NCBI GenBank assembly: GCA_023262185.1
Contig: JALRDO010000008.1
Span: forward strand, 18,210 to 82,209
Length of the DNA stretch: 64,000 nucleotides
Origin: Flavobacteriaceae bacterium
Lineage (GTDB): Bacteria; Bacteroidota; Bacteroidia; Flavobacteriales; Flavobacteriaceae
Reading direction: 5' to 3'
The translations under genes were made by a program, and so were the position numbers. Below, piece by piece: positions 33,931 to 42,824 of this stretch; positions within the stretch are counted from its first letter, which is position 1; every line of letters starts with the position of its first letter. Below the pieces are notes generated by a model. That model saw only the letters and a program-made list of their open reading frames with translations. It had not been told where the DNA came from and searched no databases.

Positions 33931-35417
33931 GGCTTAAGCTGAGCTATTGCGCGTTTAATGCGCTCAGCGGTCTCGTTTTTGCCGAGAAACGTCATTAGAC
34001 TATAAACAGAAGGCCCTTTTAATGACCCCACAAGGGCTATGCGAAGTGGCGCCATAACTTTGCCTATACCAAGCTCCCTTGAGCTTACATATTCTTTAAG
34101 ACGCCCCTCAAGCGCAGACTCCTCAAAAGAGGTTGTTTGTGCTAGGGCCATAAAGCCTTCTAAAAGCTCAGCGGTCTCTTCTTTCCATTGTTTCGCAACG
34201 GCGCTTTCGTCGTAAACCCCAGGAGCGTTGAAGAAGTATCCGTGTTCTGTATCAAGGTCTGCTGGAAAAATCAGGCGCTCTTTGACAAACACAAGAGCCT
34301 TTTTAAGCCGATCATACGGAACGTCTTGTAGTTTAGGCGCCCCTATTATGCACTGTTCTATAAGCGCATTGTCGTCCATTTTTTGTAGGTGTTGTTGGTT
34401 AAACCAACGCAGCTTTTCTACGTCAAATCGCGCTCCTGCCTTTTGAATACCATCCATCGAAAAGGAGTCGATCATTTCTTGAAGGTCTAACACCTCTTCG
34501 TCGGTTTTGTTGCTCCACCCAAGCAGGGCTAAGAAATTTAACAGGGACGCTGGAAGATATCCTTCTTCTTTAAAACCTTTAATGCCACTCCAGGTTAAGG
34601 GGTAAACAGGAAACCCTCCGGCCTCGCCGTCGCGCTTGCTTAACTTTCCTTTTCCGTTCGGCTTAAGAATCAGAGGTAAATGCGCAAACTTTGGCGGCTC
34701 CCACCCAAAAGCTTCGTACAGCAGAAAGTGAAGAGGCAAAGAAGGGAGCCATTCTTCTCCGCGAATAACATCAGTGATCTCCATAAGGTGGTCGTCAACA
34801 ACGTTCGCAAGGTGATAAGTGGGCATTCCGTCGCTTTTGAACAGCACCTTGTCGTCAAGAGTATTGGTGTTTACGGTAACCGCTTGACGCACCTCGTCAC
34901 TAATGGTTAAGATGCGATCGGCCTCCATTTTAAAGCGAACAACGTAAGGAACCCCTTCTTCTAACAATTGGGCTACAGCAGTCTTCTCAAGGGTTAGGCT
35001 ATTACGCATGTTCATGCGCGTGTGACAACCATAACTGAAATGTCCTTTATTCTCAGTTGCTTTTTGGCGCTCCTTTTCAAGGTCCTCGGCACTGTCAAAT
35101 GCATAATAAGCCTTTCCCTGCTCCAAAAGTTGAGTTACATATTCGCTGTAGACAGAGAGCCTTTCGCTTTGACGGTAAGGACCAAAGCTTCCATGGTGTT
35201 CAGGGCTCTCGTCTGGAGGAATCCCAGCCCAAGCTAGCGCGCGCTGGATATACTCTTCAGCCCCCTCTACGTAGCGATTTTGATCGGTGTCTTCTATGCG
35301 CAAAATAAAGGCGCCGCCCTTTTGTTTGGCAAGGAGGTAATTGTATAAAGCAGTTCTCAACCCTCCAATGTGTAAGGGTCCGGTTGGGCTCGGGGCAAAT
35401 CGTACGCGTACCGACAT
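33927..35417 (-). CDS. gltX: Glutamyl-tRNA synthetase
   Basis: Charges tRNA-Glu; 496 aa, class I. HIGH-type APSPTGPLHIGGLRTALYN at the N-terminus, KLSKRDG about residue 250 and a C-terminal helical anticodon-binding region. The -7 box TACCTTTG is 14 nt upstream of the ATG. It converges on glnS with a 4-nt overlap and is divergent from ybeY; the two -7 boxes here are 23 bp apart. Confidence 0.97.
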   Translation of the reverse strand: MSVRVRFAPSPTGPLHIGGLRTALYNYLLAKQKGGAFILRIEDTDQNRYVEGAEEYIQRALAWAGIPPDESPEHHGSFGPYRQSERLSVYSEYVTQLLEQGKAYYAFDSAEDLEKERQKATENKGHFSYGCHTRMNMRNSLTLEKTAVAQLLEEGVPYVVRFKMEADRILTISDEVRQAVTVNTNTLDDKVLFKSDGMPTYHLANVVDDHLMEITDVIRGEEWLPSLPLHFLLYEAFGWEPPKFAHLPLILKPNGKGKLSKRDGEAGGFPVYPLTWSGIKGFKEEGYLPASLLNFLALLGWSNKTDEEVLDLQEMIDSFSMDGIQKAGARFDVEKLRWFNQQHLQKMDDNALIEQCIIGAPKLQDVPYDRLKKALVFVKERLIFPADLDTEHGYFFNAPGVYDESAVAKQWKEETAELLEGFMALAQTTSFEESALEGRLKEYVSSRELGIGKVMAPLRIALVGSLKGPSVYSLMTFLGKNETAERIKRAIAQLKP

Positions 35418-35431
35418 GGGTAATCTTTTTT

Positions 35432-35439
35432 CAAAGGTA
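35432..35439 (-). promoter_or_regulatory. -7 box of gltX
   Basis: The minus strand reads TACCTTTG, with a TTG 16 nt upstream as a possible -33 remnant. The leader is about 10 nt. Confidence 0.65.
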
Positions 35440-35462
35440 ATACTATCAAAATGATCAATTGG

Positions 35463-35470
35463 TATCTTTG
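35463..35470 (+). promoter_or_regulatory. -7 box of ybeY-mnmG, leaderless spacing
   Basis: TATCTTTG ends four bases (TGCG) before the GTG at 35475. This decides the start of ybeY: the ATG at 35451 lies upstream of the promoter box and cannot be on this transcript. Confidence 0.7.
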
Positions 35471-35474
35471 TGCG

Positions 35475-35897
35475 GTGGAAAGCCTTGTGTTTTTTGATGG
35501 TTTACCTCCCACAGCTGTCTCTTCAAGAAATTGGAAAGATCGGATTGGGAGGGCTATGGCTTTTCTTGACCTCGAGCTCGAGGTTTTCTACAAGTTCATT
35601 ACAGACGAAGAAATGCTTGTTGAAAACAACCGATTTCTAAATCACGACACCTATACCGACATCATTACGTTTGATTTACGCAATGATGGACTCAACGAGG
35701 CTAATATTTTCATTAGTTATGAGCGGGTTAAAGAAAACGCTGAGGAGTTCAAAAGTCCATTCGAGACAGAGCTGTTCAGAACTATGGTGCACGGCCTTCT
35801 TCATCTTACAGGACAAGGAGACAAGACCGCAGACGACGAAGCGCTGATGCGAAAGAAAGAAGACGAATTAATCCAAATGTTTCACGTGGAACATTGA
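35475..35897 (+). CDS. ybeY: Endoribonuclease YbeY (16S rRNA maturation)
   Basis: Zinc endoribonuclease for 16S 3'-end processing and ribosome quality control, 140 aa from GTG. The start is chosen because the -7 box lies just before it and the family N-terminus aligns from ESLVFFDG; an ATG eight codons upstream is less likely. The metal site reads [13 protein letters not shown]: the first two histidines are present, while the third position of the usual HxxxHxxxxxH is not an obvious His, as in other Flavobacteriia (from memory). The last codons, for MFHVEH, coincide with a parS-like sequence. It is followed 4 nt later by mnmG. Confidence 0.9.
   Translation: MESLVFFDGLPPTAVSSRNWKDRIGRAMAFLDLELEVFYKFITDEEMLVENNRFLNHDTYTDIITFDLRNDGLNEANIFISYERVKENAEEFKSPFETELFRTMVHGLLHLTGQGDKTADDEALMRKKEDELIQMFHVEH
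35878..35893. other. parS-like site 1 (ybeY 3' end)
   Basis: The 16-mer TGTTTCACGTGGAACA fits the ParB-binding consensus TGTTNCACGTGNAACA at every fixed position. It lies inside the last codons of ybeY, immediately before mnmG. In many bacteria such sites are bound by ParB and mark the origin-proximal domain. Confidence 0.75.
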
Positions 35898-35901
35898 CGC
35901 T

Positions 35902-37770
35902 ATGTTTGAAGAATTTTACGACGTTATAGTGGTTGGTGCAGGCCATGCAGGCGCAGAAGCCGCCGCCGCCTCTGCTAATATGGGCATGAAGACGCTTTTG
36001 ATCACCATGAATCTGCAGACTATAGGCCAAATGTCTTGTAACCCGGCCATGGGAGGAATCGCCAAAGGCCAAATCGTTCGAGAAATTGATGCTCTTGGTG
36101 GCTATAGCGGTCTAGTTAGCGACGAAAGCGCCATACAGTTTAAGATGTTGAACCGCTCTAAGGGCCCTGCCATGTGGAGCCCGAGAACCCAGAATGACCG
36201 CATGCTTTTCGCAGAGTCCTGGCGCATTCGACTCGAGCGCACACCAAACTTAGACTTCTATCAAGAAATGGTGACCAGCCTCTTGGTCGAGGGAGAGTCT
36301 GTTGTGGGCGTTGCAACCACTCTTGGTATTCATATACGGGCGAAAAGGGTGGTACTCACGAACGGCACCTTTCTCAACGGGCTTATTCATATTGGAGAGA
36401 AAAACTTTGGCGGCGGAAGGGCTGGAGAAAAGGCCTCTTTTGGAATTACCGAACAGCTGGTTGATCTCGGCTTCGACGCCGGGCGCATGAAGACCGGAAC
36501 CCCTCCACGGGTCGATAGTCGGTCTTTAGACTATTCTGTGATGATCCCCCAACCCGGAGACGAACGCCCAGGACACTTTAGTTATTTGAAGGAATTCACC
36601 TTGGATCGCCAAATCGACTGCCATTTGACACACACCTCAGAAGAGGTCCACGACCTATTGCGATCAGGCTTTGATCGATCGCCGATGTTTAATGGGAACA
36701 TACAATCAATCGGGCCACGCTATTGCCCTTCAATTGAAGATAAGATCAATCGCTTTGCTGAAAAGGATAGTCACCAAATTTTTGTAGAGCCTGAGGGATG
36801 GAAGACCGTCGAAGTTTATGTTAACGGATTTAGCACCTCGCTTCCGGAGGATGTTCAATACACCGCCTTGAGAAAGGTAAGGGGGTTTGAAAAGGTTAAG
36901 TTTTTTAGGCCGGGTTACGCTATTGAGTACGACTACTTCCCTCCTACCCAACTTAAGAACACCCTAGAAACAAAACTGATTAAAGGGCTCTATTTTGCCG
37001 GTCAAATCAATGGCACAACGGGGTATGAAGAAGCGGCTAGCCAGGGGATTATGGCAGGGATCAATGCTGCCCTTAGCATTCAAGAAAAGGAACCGTTTGT
37101 TTTAAGGCGCGACGAGGCCTATATAGGGGTGCTCATAGACGACCTTATCACCAAAGGAACAGAAGAACCTTATCGCATGTTTACCTCGCGGGCTGAATAC
37201 CGAACCCTGTTGCGTCAAGACAATGCCGACCTAAGGCTTACAGAGCGCTCTTATGAAATGGGGCTTTCCAAGTCAGATCGAATGAAGGCTATGGAGATCA
37301 AGTTGCAAGAGACTGAAGCGCTCATGAAGTTTTTCACAAACACCTCGTATCCGCACCAAGAGGCTAACACGCTTTTGTCTTCAGTTGATTCGGCCTTGGT
37401 GAAGCAAGACGACAAGCTGTACAAACTTTTGTCAAGACCCAAATTGACCCTTGAACACATGAAGACCCTTAGCCCTGTTGCCGACTATTTTGCAACACAC
37501 AACCCTAGCGAGGACGCGGTGGAACAGGTAGAAGTAGGCATTAAGTATGCTGGCTATATTGACAAAGAAAAGGCGAATGCCGACAAACTTACCCGGCTAG
37601 AACACGTTAAAATTCCTGAAGGATTTGACTACACCCTACTTAAGTCGTTGTCTTTTGAGGCGCGAGAAAAACTAGGCGCAATTAAACCTTCAACGGTTTC
37701 ACAAGCCTCCAGAATTAGCGGCGTTTCGCCTTCTGATATAAGTATATTGTTGGTTCACCTAGGACGATAG
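35902..37770 (+). CDS. mnmG: tRNA uridine-5-carboxymethylaminomethyl modification enzyme
   Basis: FAD-dependent enzyme that with MnmE modifies wobble uridine-34. It has 622 aa. FAD motif [10 protein letters not shown] (11-20), the conserved [21 protein letters not shown] region, [21 protein letters not shown] and the C-terminal helical end [16 protein letters not shown] are all present. It follows ybeY and is flanked on both sides by parS-like sites. mnmG (gidA) is near oriC in many bacteria, which makes the location informative. Confidence 0.97.
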   Translation: MFEEFYDVIVVGAGHAGAEAAAASANMGMKTLLITMNLQTIGQMSCNPAMGGIAKGQIVREIDALGGYSGLVSDESAIQFKMLNRSKGPAMWSPRTQNDRMLFAESWRIRLERTPNLDFYQEMVTSLLVEGESVVGVATTLGIHIRAKRVVLTNGTFLNGLIHIGEKNFGGGRAGEKASFGITEQLVDLGFDAGRMKTGTPPRVDSRSLDYSVMIPQPGDERPGHFSYLKEFTLDRQIDCHLTHTSEEVHDLLRSGFDRSPMFNGNIQSIGPRYCPSIEDKINRFAEKDSHQIFVEPEGWKTVEVYVNGFSTSLPEDVQYTALRKVRGFEKVKFFRPGYAIEYDYFPPTQLKNTLETKLIKGLYFAGQINGTTGYEEAASQGIMAGINAALSIQEKEPFVLRRDEAYIGVLIDDLITKGTEEPYRMFTSRAEYRTLLRQDNADLRLTERSYEMGLSKSDRMKAMEIKLQETEALMKFFTNTSYPHQEANTLLSSVDSALVKQDDKLYKLLSRPKLTLEHMKTLSPVADYFATHNPSEDAVEQVEVGIKYAGYIDKEKANADKLTRLEHVKIPEGFDYTLLKSLSFEAREKLGAIKPSTVSQASRISGVSPSDISILLVHLGR

Positions 37771-37785
37771 GTTCCACGTGAAACA
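37770..37785. other. parS-like site 2 (mnmG 3' end)
   Basis: GGTTCCACGTGAAACA matches TGTTNCACGTGNAACA except at the first base. It is the reverse complement of site 1 with that one difference, so the two are an inverted pair 1.9 kb apart. It starts at the last base of the mnmG stop and covers the first base of the downstream ATG. Confidence 0.7.
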
Positions 37786-38597
37786 TGTTTATGGAGATTA
37801 CAGATCATTTTTTGTCAAAGGAGCGCTTCGAACTCGTCTATGATCAGGAGATAAAGGCGTATAAAACAACCCCAGCGCCCAGCAATCTTACAGCCTATTA
37901 CAACACCCCAAACTATTATTCCCACAACAACAAAGGCCTGTCGCTGACCGAAAGGCTTTACAGTGTTGCCAAGCGTTTTCGGAATCGCCAGAAATGGAAG
38001 CTTGTGACGCGCTCAATCAATGTCTCAAGTCGCCCAATATACGCCTTAGACTTTGGAAGCGGAGACGGCACTTTTATTGCAACGGCCCCCACCGCAGTGA
38101 ACGCTTTTGGTGTCGACCCCCTCTCTCCTAAGAACGCAACCTTTAAGACGCTAGAAGACGCCAAGACACCGACTCGTCGCTACGACATTATCACGGCATG
38201 GCACAGCCTAGAACACACCCATAACCCGAAGGAGGTTTTGAGAGCAATGGTCGAGCTTCTGGAAGAAGATGGCCGTATTCACATTGCGGTTCCGAATTAT
38301 AATTCTTGGGACGCACAACACTATGGCCATTTTTGGGCCGGATACGATGTGCCAAGACACTTGTGGCATTTTTCTAAAGAAAGTTTTGTGACGCTTGCTG
38401 CTCAGCTTGATTTGGAAATTGGCGAAATAAGACCCCAGTGGTTTGACGCTTTTTACGTGAGCTATTTGTCTGAAGCTTACAAAGGCAACCCTAAACCCCT
38501 TTTAAAGGGCGCCTACGAGACCACAAAGGCCCTTTTCACCCTAAAAGCCCTTAAACAACCTTCTGCACTCTATTTGCAATTGAAAAAAGCAAAATAA
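37785..38597 (+). CDS. Class I SAM-dependent methyltransferase
   Basis: A 270-aa methyltransferase. SAM motif I reads ALDFGSGDGTF (about 85-95), an acidic motif II region follows (VDPLSP), and the post-motif reads YDIITAWHSLEHT. An N-terminal extension (1-80) and a C-terminal PRHLWHFSKESFVTLA region match a Bacteroidota group often found downstream of mnmG, with unknown substrate. Two starts are possible: ATG 37785, whose first base overlaps the parS-like site, or ATG 37791. Confidence 0.88.
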   Translation: MFMEITDHFLSKERFELVYDQEIKAYKTTPAPSNLTAYYNTPNYYSHNNKGLSLTERLYSVAKRFRNRQKWKLVTRSINVSSRPIYALDFGSGDGTFIATAPTAVNAFGVDPLSPKNATFKTLEDAKTPTRRYDIITAWHSLEHTHNPKEVLRAMVELLEEDGRIHIAVPNYNSWDAQHYGHFWAGYDVPRHLWHFSKESFVTLAAQLDLEIGEIRPQWFDAFYVSYLSEAYKGNPKPLLKGAYETTKALFTLKALKQPSALYLQLKKAK

Positions 38598-38690
38598 AGC
38601 CCTCTGCCGTCTTTTTGGAGGGCGCCCGCCACTTGTACACCTAAAATTTTCGAAACACGCTTAAAATGAAGCATAGCGCCCCACTCACAC

Positions 38691-38705
38691 ATAAGGAAAC
38701 CTTAT
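38691..38705. other. Small hairpin ATAAGG/CCTTAT
   Basis: A 6-bp perfect stem around AAA in the gap between the methyltransferase and the DoxX-like gene. It has no U-tract, so its role is unclear; it may strengthen termination of one of the convergent transcripts. Confidence 0.4.
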
Positions 38706-38719
38706 GGAAGGACAAAACA

Positions 38720-38738
38720 CAATAAGAAAGCCTTATTG
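38720..38738 (-). terminator. Terminator after the DoxX-like gene
   Basis: CAATAAG and CTTATTG pair around AAAGC; on the minus strand the stem is followed by TGTTTTG. It overlaps the stop codon of the DoxX-like gene. This is a weak intrinsic terminator. Confidence 0.5.
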
Positions 38739-39122
38739 TTGAAAGCGCTCAAGGATAATCCAAAAAAGAAGGGTGGGGATGAGGTAGACGACGATGGTCA
38801 TGGCGCCTGTATAATCTTTTGCAATCCGCTGTCCTAGAAGAAGGCATAAAAGAGAAGAGGCGCCCAAGAGGCCTGCAATTTTTGCAAAGCCAAAATAATG
38901 GACACGGTAAATTTCTGTGATGGCGATAAGTGAAATTAAAGCCGTCGCGATCTCGAGCAACATGATTGCAACAAGCATGAGAGGAACCGCGTTGCGCAGT
39001 ATGGTTTTTTCAAAGTGTGAAGTTAGAAACGACAACTCTTCCTTGAAGTTCAGGGCCTTGTCAAGGCCGCTTTGTCCGAAAACGATACAGAAGAAAACGA
39101 GAATGATGTAAATCGATGTCAT
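38733..39122 (-). CDS. DoxX-like membrane protein
   Basis: A 129-aa protein with about four membrane helices. The N-terminal GQSGLDKALNF and the following HFEKT pattern resemble the DoxX family seen in Bacteroidota, whose function is undefined (a quinone or redox link is proposed for some members). Its ATG overlaps the holB stop by 4 nt, so it is translationally coupled to the DNA polymerase subunit gene. Confidence 0.75.
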   Translation of the reverse strand: MTSIYIILVFFCIVFGQSGLDKALNFKEELSFLTSHFEKTILRNAVPLMLVAIMLLEIATALISLIAITEIYRVHYFGFAKIAGLLGASSLLCLLLGQRIAKDYTGAMTIVVYLIPTLLFWIILERFQQ

Positions 39123-40246
39123 GGTGAAGTAGAGGCGCGCTTTGGTTTGTGAATGAGTTTGGTCATTTGCAATGCCATGTCGCTGAAGAGCAACTTCGTG
39201 TTGGCATTGCGTGAGTGATTGTATAGAGCTTCTTCTAAAAAGGCGTTAAGGTCTAGGGTGTTTTCTTCATGAACAAAAGGAGCAAATCGCTCTAGCAAGA
39301 ATCCGTCTGCTAGCTCTTTTTTGGCAACAAGACGCTCAGCCCCGTATTGAAGCAGCATGGCTGAACGAATCTGCCGTTGCGCAAAGCGCAGAAAACGGCG
39401 CTGATGCTCTTTAGACATTGAAGCCAAACGCTCGGCCCAATCGAGCAAGACACCGACTGCAGAGGGGTCTTTTTTAACCTTAAAGGCAGAGCGAACCCAT
39501 TCGACAAAAAACCGCTCAAAAACCTCTTCAGCATCGTCTTCTGCGAGCATAGAAAGGGCAACACTAAGGCTTCCTTCTGCGCGCAAAGCAATTTCTTTAG
39601 CACGTTCATTTGACATACCTCGTTTTTGGATATAACCAACAAGGACGTCGAAGGGCTCAGGACGCACAACCAACCTCTGGCAACGAGAGCTTATGGTTTG
39701 AAGCATACGCTCTTCGCGCTGAACAAGAAGCAAGAAATGGGTGTTTTTGGGCGGCTCTTCGATCACCTTAAGCAACTTGTTTGCCGCCTCAGTATTCATT
39801 TGCTCGGCCCCCCATATAACTATAATTCTAGAATGGTGTTGCACCGGCTTCAGAGCGGTGTGTTTCAATATTTCACGCGCCATGTCCACTTTGATGAGGG
39901 CCCCCTTATCTTCAATGCCGGCCGTGGCATACCACTGGTCTAGCGAAAGATGAGGGTTGTCGAGCACAGCTGCACGAAACAAATCCATGAAATCCGAACA
40001 GAGCGGATCCTTTTTAACCAAAGGAGAATTGTTGATCGGAAAAACAAAGTGAACGTCAGGATGAAGCATGCGCTCAAAAGAAGGAGCGCGATCGAGAAGC
40101 TCATTTACATACCAAAGGGCTAACGGAAGCGCCGACTGATTGTTTTGAGCTACTAATACCTGCGCATGCGGAACCCGACGGCTTTCAATGACAGATTTGA
40201 GGTACGCTTTGCCACTCTCATATCCGTCAATCGTCGAAAAATCCAT
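39119..40246 (-). CDS. holB: DNA polymerase III subunit delta'
   Basis: Clamp-loader subunit, 375 aa. The AAA+ core has the SRC motif (QTISSRCQRL, about 185-195), the Asn-rich TEAANKLLKVIEEPP segment and RIIVIWGAEQM; there is no intact Walker A, as expected for delta'. The minus-strand -7 box TATCTTTG ends four bases (AGAC) before the ATG, predicting a leaderless mRNA. It is divergent from pgk, with boxes 9 bp apart. Confidence 0.93.
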   Translation of the reverse strand: MDFSTIDGYESGKAYLKSVIESRRVPHAQVLVAQNNQSALPLALWYVNELLDRAPSFERMLHPDVHFVFPINNSPLVKKDPLCSDFMDLFRAAVLDNPHLSLDQWYATAGIEDKGALIKVDMAREILKHTALKPVQHHSRIIVIWGAEQMNTEAANKLLKVIEEPPKNTHFLLLVQREERMLQTISSRCQRLVVRPEPFDVLVGYIQKRGMSNERAKEIALRAEGSLSVALSMLAEDDAEEVFERFFVEWVRSAFKVKKDPSAVGVLLDWAERLASMSKEHQRRFLRFAQRQIRSAMLLQYGAERLVAKKELADGFLLERFAPFVHEENTLDLNAFLEEALYNHSRNANTKLLFSDMALQMTKLIHKPKRASTSP

Positions 40247-40250
40247 GTCT

Positions 40251-40275
40251 CAAAGATAGTATTTCGTTACTTTTG
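40251..40275. promoter_or_regulatory. Back-to-back -7 boxes of holB and pgk
   Basis: CAAAGATA (40251-40258; minus-strand TATCTTTG, holB) and TACTTTTG (40268-40275; plus strand, pgk) are separated by 9 bp. holB has leaderless spacing (4 nt); pgk has a leader of about 18 nt. Confidence 0.78.
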
Positions 40276-40297
40276 AAAGAATCAAAAAACACCAAGA

Positions 40298-41488
40298 ATG
40301 AAGACCGTATCTTCTTTCAATTTTAATAAAAAACGCGCGCTTATTCGAGTTGACTTTAATGTGCCTCTCGACGCTGAAAAGCAGATTACTGACACAAGCC
40401 GAATCGAGGCGGCTAAGCCAACCATAGTTCACATTTTAGAACAAGGCGGAAGCGTTGTTCTTATGAGTCATTTAGGGCGTCCAGAAGGGAAGCCGTCGAG
40501 CGATTTTTCACTACGCCATATTGTTGATCGAGTCTCAGAAATCATTGGAGTAAGCGTTCAATTCAGTGAAGCCACCATAGGCGAACAGGCCGAGAAAGCC
40601 ACTGCCGAATTAGCTCCAGGGCAGGTGTTGCTTCTTGAAAACCTAAGATTTTTTAACGAGGAGACCGACGGAGACCAAGCCTTTGCAGAAGCGCTGTCAA
40701 AGCTTGGAGACATTTATGTTAATGACGCTTTCGGAACGGCGCATCGCGCCCATGCATCTACCGCCATTATTGCCAAGTATTTTGGCGAAAACAAATGTTT
40801 TGGCTTATTAATGGAAAAAGAAATCAGGGCCATTGAACAGGTATTAAAAACAGGCGAAAAGCCTATAACCGCTATCATGGGAGGCTCTAAGGTGTCGTCT
40901 AAAATCACAATAATCGAAAATGTTCTTCCGGCTATTGACCATCTCATTGTAGGAGGAGGTATGACCTATACCTTTGTTAAGGCATTAGGCGGATCTGTGG
41001 GGGACTCAATCTGCGAAAACGATAAACTAGACCTCGCGCTAAGCATCTTAGAGAAGGCCAAAGAACACAACGTTGCGGTGCACATACCAGTAGACGTAAT
41101 AGCTGCCGACGACTTTTCTGAAAATGCCAACGCCAAGATTGTCGATTCAAACGCCATTGAGGCCGGATGGCAAGGCTTAGACGCAGGCCCGAAGACACTT
41201 GAACAATTTGAGAAGGTCATTTTGGCGTCTAAAACATTGTTGTGGAACGGCCCTGTAGGTGTTTTTGAAATGGACGCTTTTTCAGGCGGAACCAAGGCCG
41301 TTGGTCGATTTGTTCAAGCAGCAACTGAAAATGGCGCCTTCTCTTTGGTAGGAGGAGGAGACTCGGTTGCCGCAGTAAAGCAATTCGGATTTAGCGATAA
41401 GGTAAGCTACGTCTCAACTGGAGGCGGCGCGATGCTAGAGAGCCTAGAAGGAAGAACGCTTCCGGGTGTTGCCGCGATTTTAGAATAA
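40298..41488 (+). CDS. pgk: Phosphoglycerate kinase
   Basis: ATP-forming step of glycolysis, 396 aa, full length. Visible are the N-terminal RVDFNVPLD, SHLGRP, GTAHRAHAST and the nucleotide-site GGGDSVAAVKQFG near the C-terminus. It is first in a likely operon with the transglycosylase and DUF4837 lipoprotein genes (5-nt gaps each). Confidence 0.97.
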   Translation: MKTVSSFNFNKKRALIRVDFNVPLDAEKQITDTSRIEAAKPTIVHILEQGGSVVLMSHLGRPEGKPSSDFSLRHIVDRVSEIIGVSVQFSEATIGEQAEKATAELAPGQVLLLENLRFFNEETDGDQAFAEALSKLGDIYVNDAFGTAHRAHASTAIIAKYFGENKCFGLLMEKEIRAIEQVLKTGEKPITAIMGGSKVSSKITIIENVLPAIDHLIVGGGMTYTFVKALGGSVGDSICENDKLDLALSILEKAKEHNVAVHIPVDVIAADDFSENANAKIVDSNAIEAGWQGLDAGPKTLEQFEKVILASKTLLWNGPVGVFEMDAFSGGTKAVGRFVQAATENGAFSLVGGGDSVAAVKQFGFSDKVSYVSTGGGAMLESLEGRTLPGVAAILE

Positions 41489-41493
41489 GCATT

Positions 41494-42819
41494 ATGGTCA
41501 AAAAGGGGACAGCATTACTTTTAGGGATTATCGGTATCGCCTTTCAGGCAGAAGCCCAAGGCGGGCCTAAGGGCTCTGTCCGCGCTGATGAACTCAAAGA
41601 GTTTGCTAAAGCCGCACTATATGCGGACGAAAAAAACCTTTCTTACGAGCTCCCCGATCTTTACCAGGCTTATCGATACGATTCATTGTGGTTAGAAGAG
41701 CTCGTTAAAGCGCGTAGCCTTTTCGTTAATATGCCGACGCCTACGAGCGAGTCAACGGAGAGCAACTTGAGCACAGATGATCTCAAAGCCCGACTTGTCT
41801 TGCTCAACGAAAAGACACCTTTTGACTTGGTATACAGCCCTATTCTTGAGCGTGAAATCGCACGCTATCTGAGAGGAGATGCGACACTTATCAGAAAGAT
41901 GAGGGATTTAAGCACCTTTTATTTTCCGCTTTTTGAAGAAGAGCTTGATAAAGAGAATATGCCGCTTGAGATGAAGTATTTGGCGATCGTTGAATCAGCC
42001 TTAGACCCCAGGGCTCAATCGTATGTAGGGGCGAAGGGGCTGTGGCAATTTATGTATCCGACCGCCAAGATGTTTGACCTCGAGATCAACAACTATGTCG
42101 ATGAAAGGATGAGCCCTTCAAAGTCTACCCAAGCAGCTGTCGCATACCTCAAGCAGTTATACGGCATCTTCGAAAACTGGGACCTGGCTTTGGCGGCGTA
42201 CAATTCTGGGCCGGGAAACGTGTCTAAGGCCATACGCCGATCAGGTGGATATACCAACTACTGGAACATCCGCCCGTATTTGCCAAAAGAAACGGCAGAC
42301 TATGTTCCGAGATTTTATGCAGTGATGTATCTCTTTGAAAACGCCGCAGCCCACCAGCTGGCCCCGTCGCACAAGGGCAGAACGTATTTTGAAACAGATA
42401 CGATTCACCTCAAACACAGCGTAGACTTTGCGCAGCTTTCAAAGCAACTGCCAATAACAGTCGAGCAGTTATCAGCACTGAATCCTGAATACAAGCTCAA
42501 CCTCATTCCGTATTCGAGCGACAATAAAAGGCCGCTAAGACTTCCTAAGGCGTTAATTGGCGCGTTTCTTGCGCAAGAACAAGAGGTGTATGCGGCCGCA
42601 AAAGAGGCCGAGAACGCCAGAGAAAAACCGCTTCCTGAGCTCATCAACGCACCTGAGCGCCTGCGCTACCGCGTAAGGCCCGGCGACGCATTAAGCATCA
42701 TTGCTGAGCGCTATGGGGTGAGTGTTTCTCAGATCAAAACCTGGAACAACCTCAAAGGCAACACCATTCGCGTGGGCCAACGCTTAACCGTATACCCGAG
42801 AAGACAGCCTAAATCTTAG
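41494..42819 (+). CDS. Lytic transglycosylase with LysM domain (MltD-like)
   Basis: A 441-aa exported peptidoglycan hydrolase. A signal peptide (about 1-22, GIAFQAEAQ) is followed by the SLT domain: catalytic Glu in AIVESALDP (about 167), the YVGAKGLWQFM segment, AYNSGPGNV, and a single C-terminal LysM (about 390-437: YRVRPGDALSIIAERYGVS). MltD enzymes usually have two LysM repeats; here I see one. It acts on the cell wall in the periplasm. Confidence 0.92.
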   Translation: MVKKGTALLLGIIGIAFQAEAQGGPKGSVRADELKEFAKAALYADEKNLSYELPDLYQAYRYDSLWLEELVKARSLFVNMPTPTSESTESNLSTDDLKARLVLLNEKTPFDLVYSPILEREIARYLRGDATLIRKMRDLSTFYFPLFEEELDKENMPLEMKYLAIVESALDPRAQSYVGAKGLWQFMYPTAKMFDLEINNYVDERMSPSKSTQAAVAYLKQLYGIFENWDLALAAYNSGPGNVSKAIRRSGGYTNYWNIRPYLPKETADYVPRFYAVMYLFENAAAHQLAPSHKGRTYFETDTIHLKHSVDFAQLSKQLPITVEQLSALNPEYKLNLIPYSSDNKRPLRLPKALIGAFLAQEQEVYAAAKEAENAREKPLPELINAPERLRYRVRPGDALSIIAERYGVSVSQIKTWNNLKGNTIRVGQRLTVYPRRQPKS

Positions 42820-42824
42820 CCACG

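Noticed and set aside
35451..35474. ATG start of ybeY at 35451
   Set aside because: It lies upstream of the TATCTTTG box and adds residues not seen in the family; GTG 35475 preferred.
35790..35860. YbeY as inactive because the third zinc histidine is not obvious
   Set aside because: Bacteroidota YbeY proteins appear to differ at this position in general, so I do not call loss of function.
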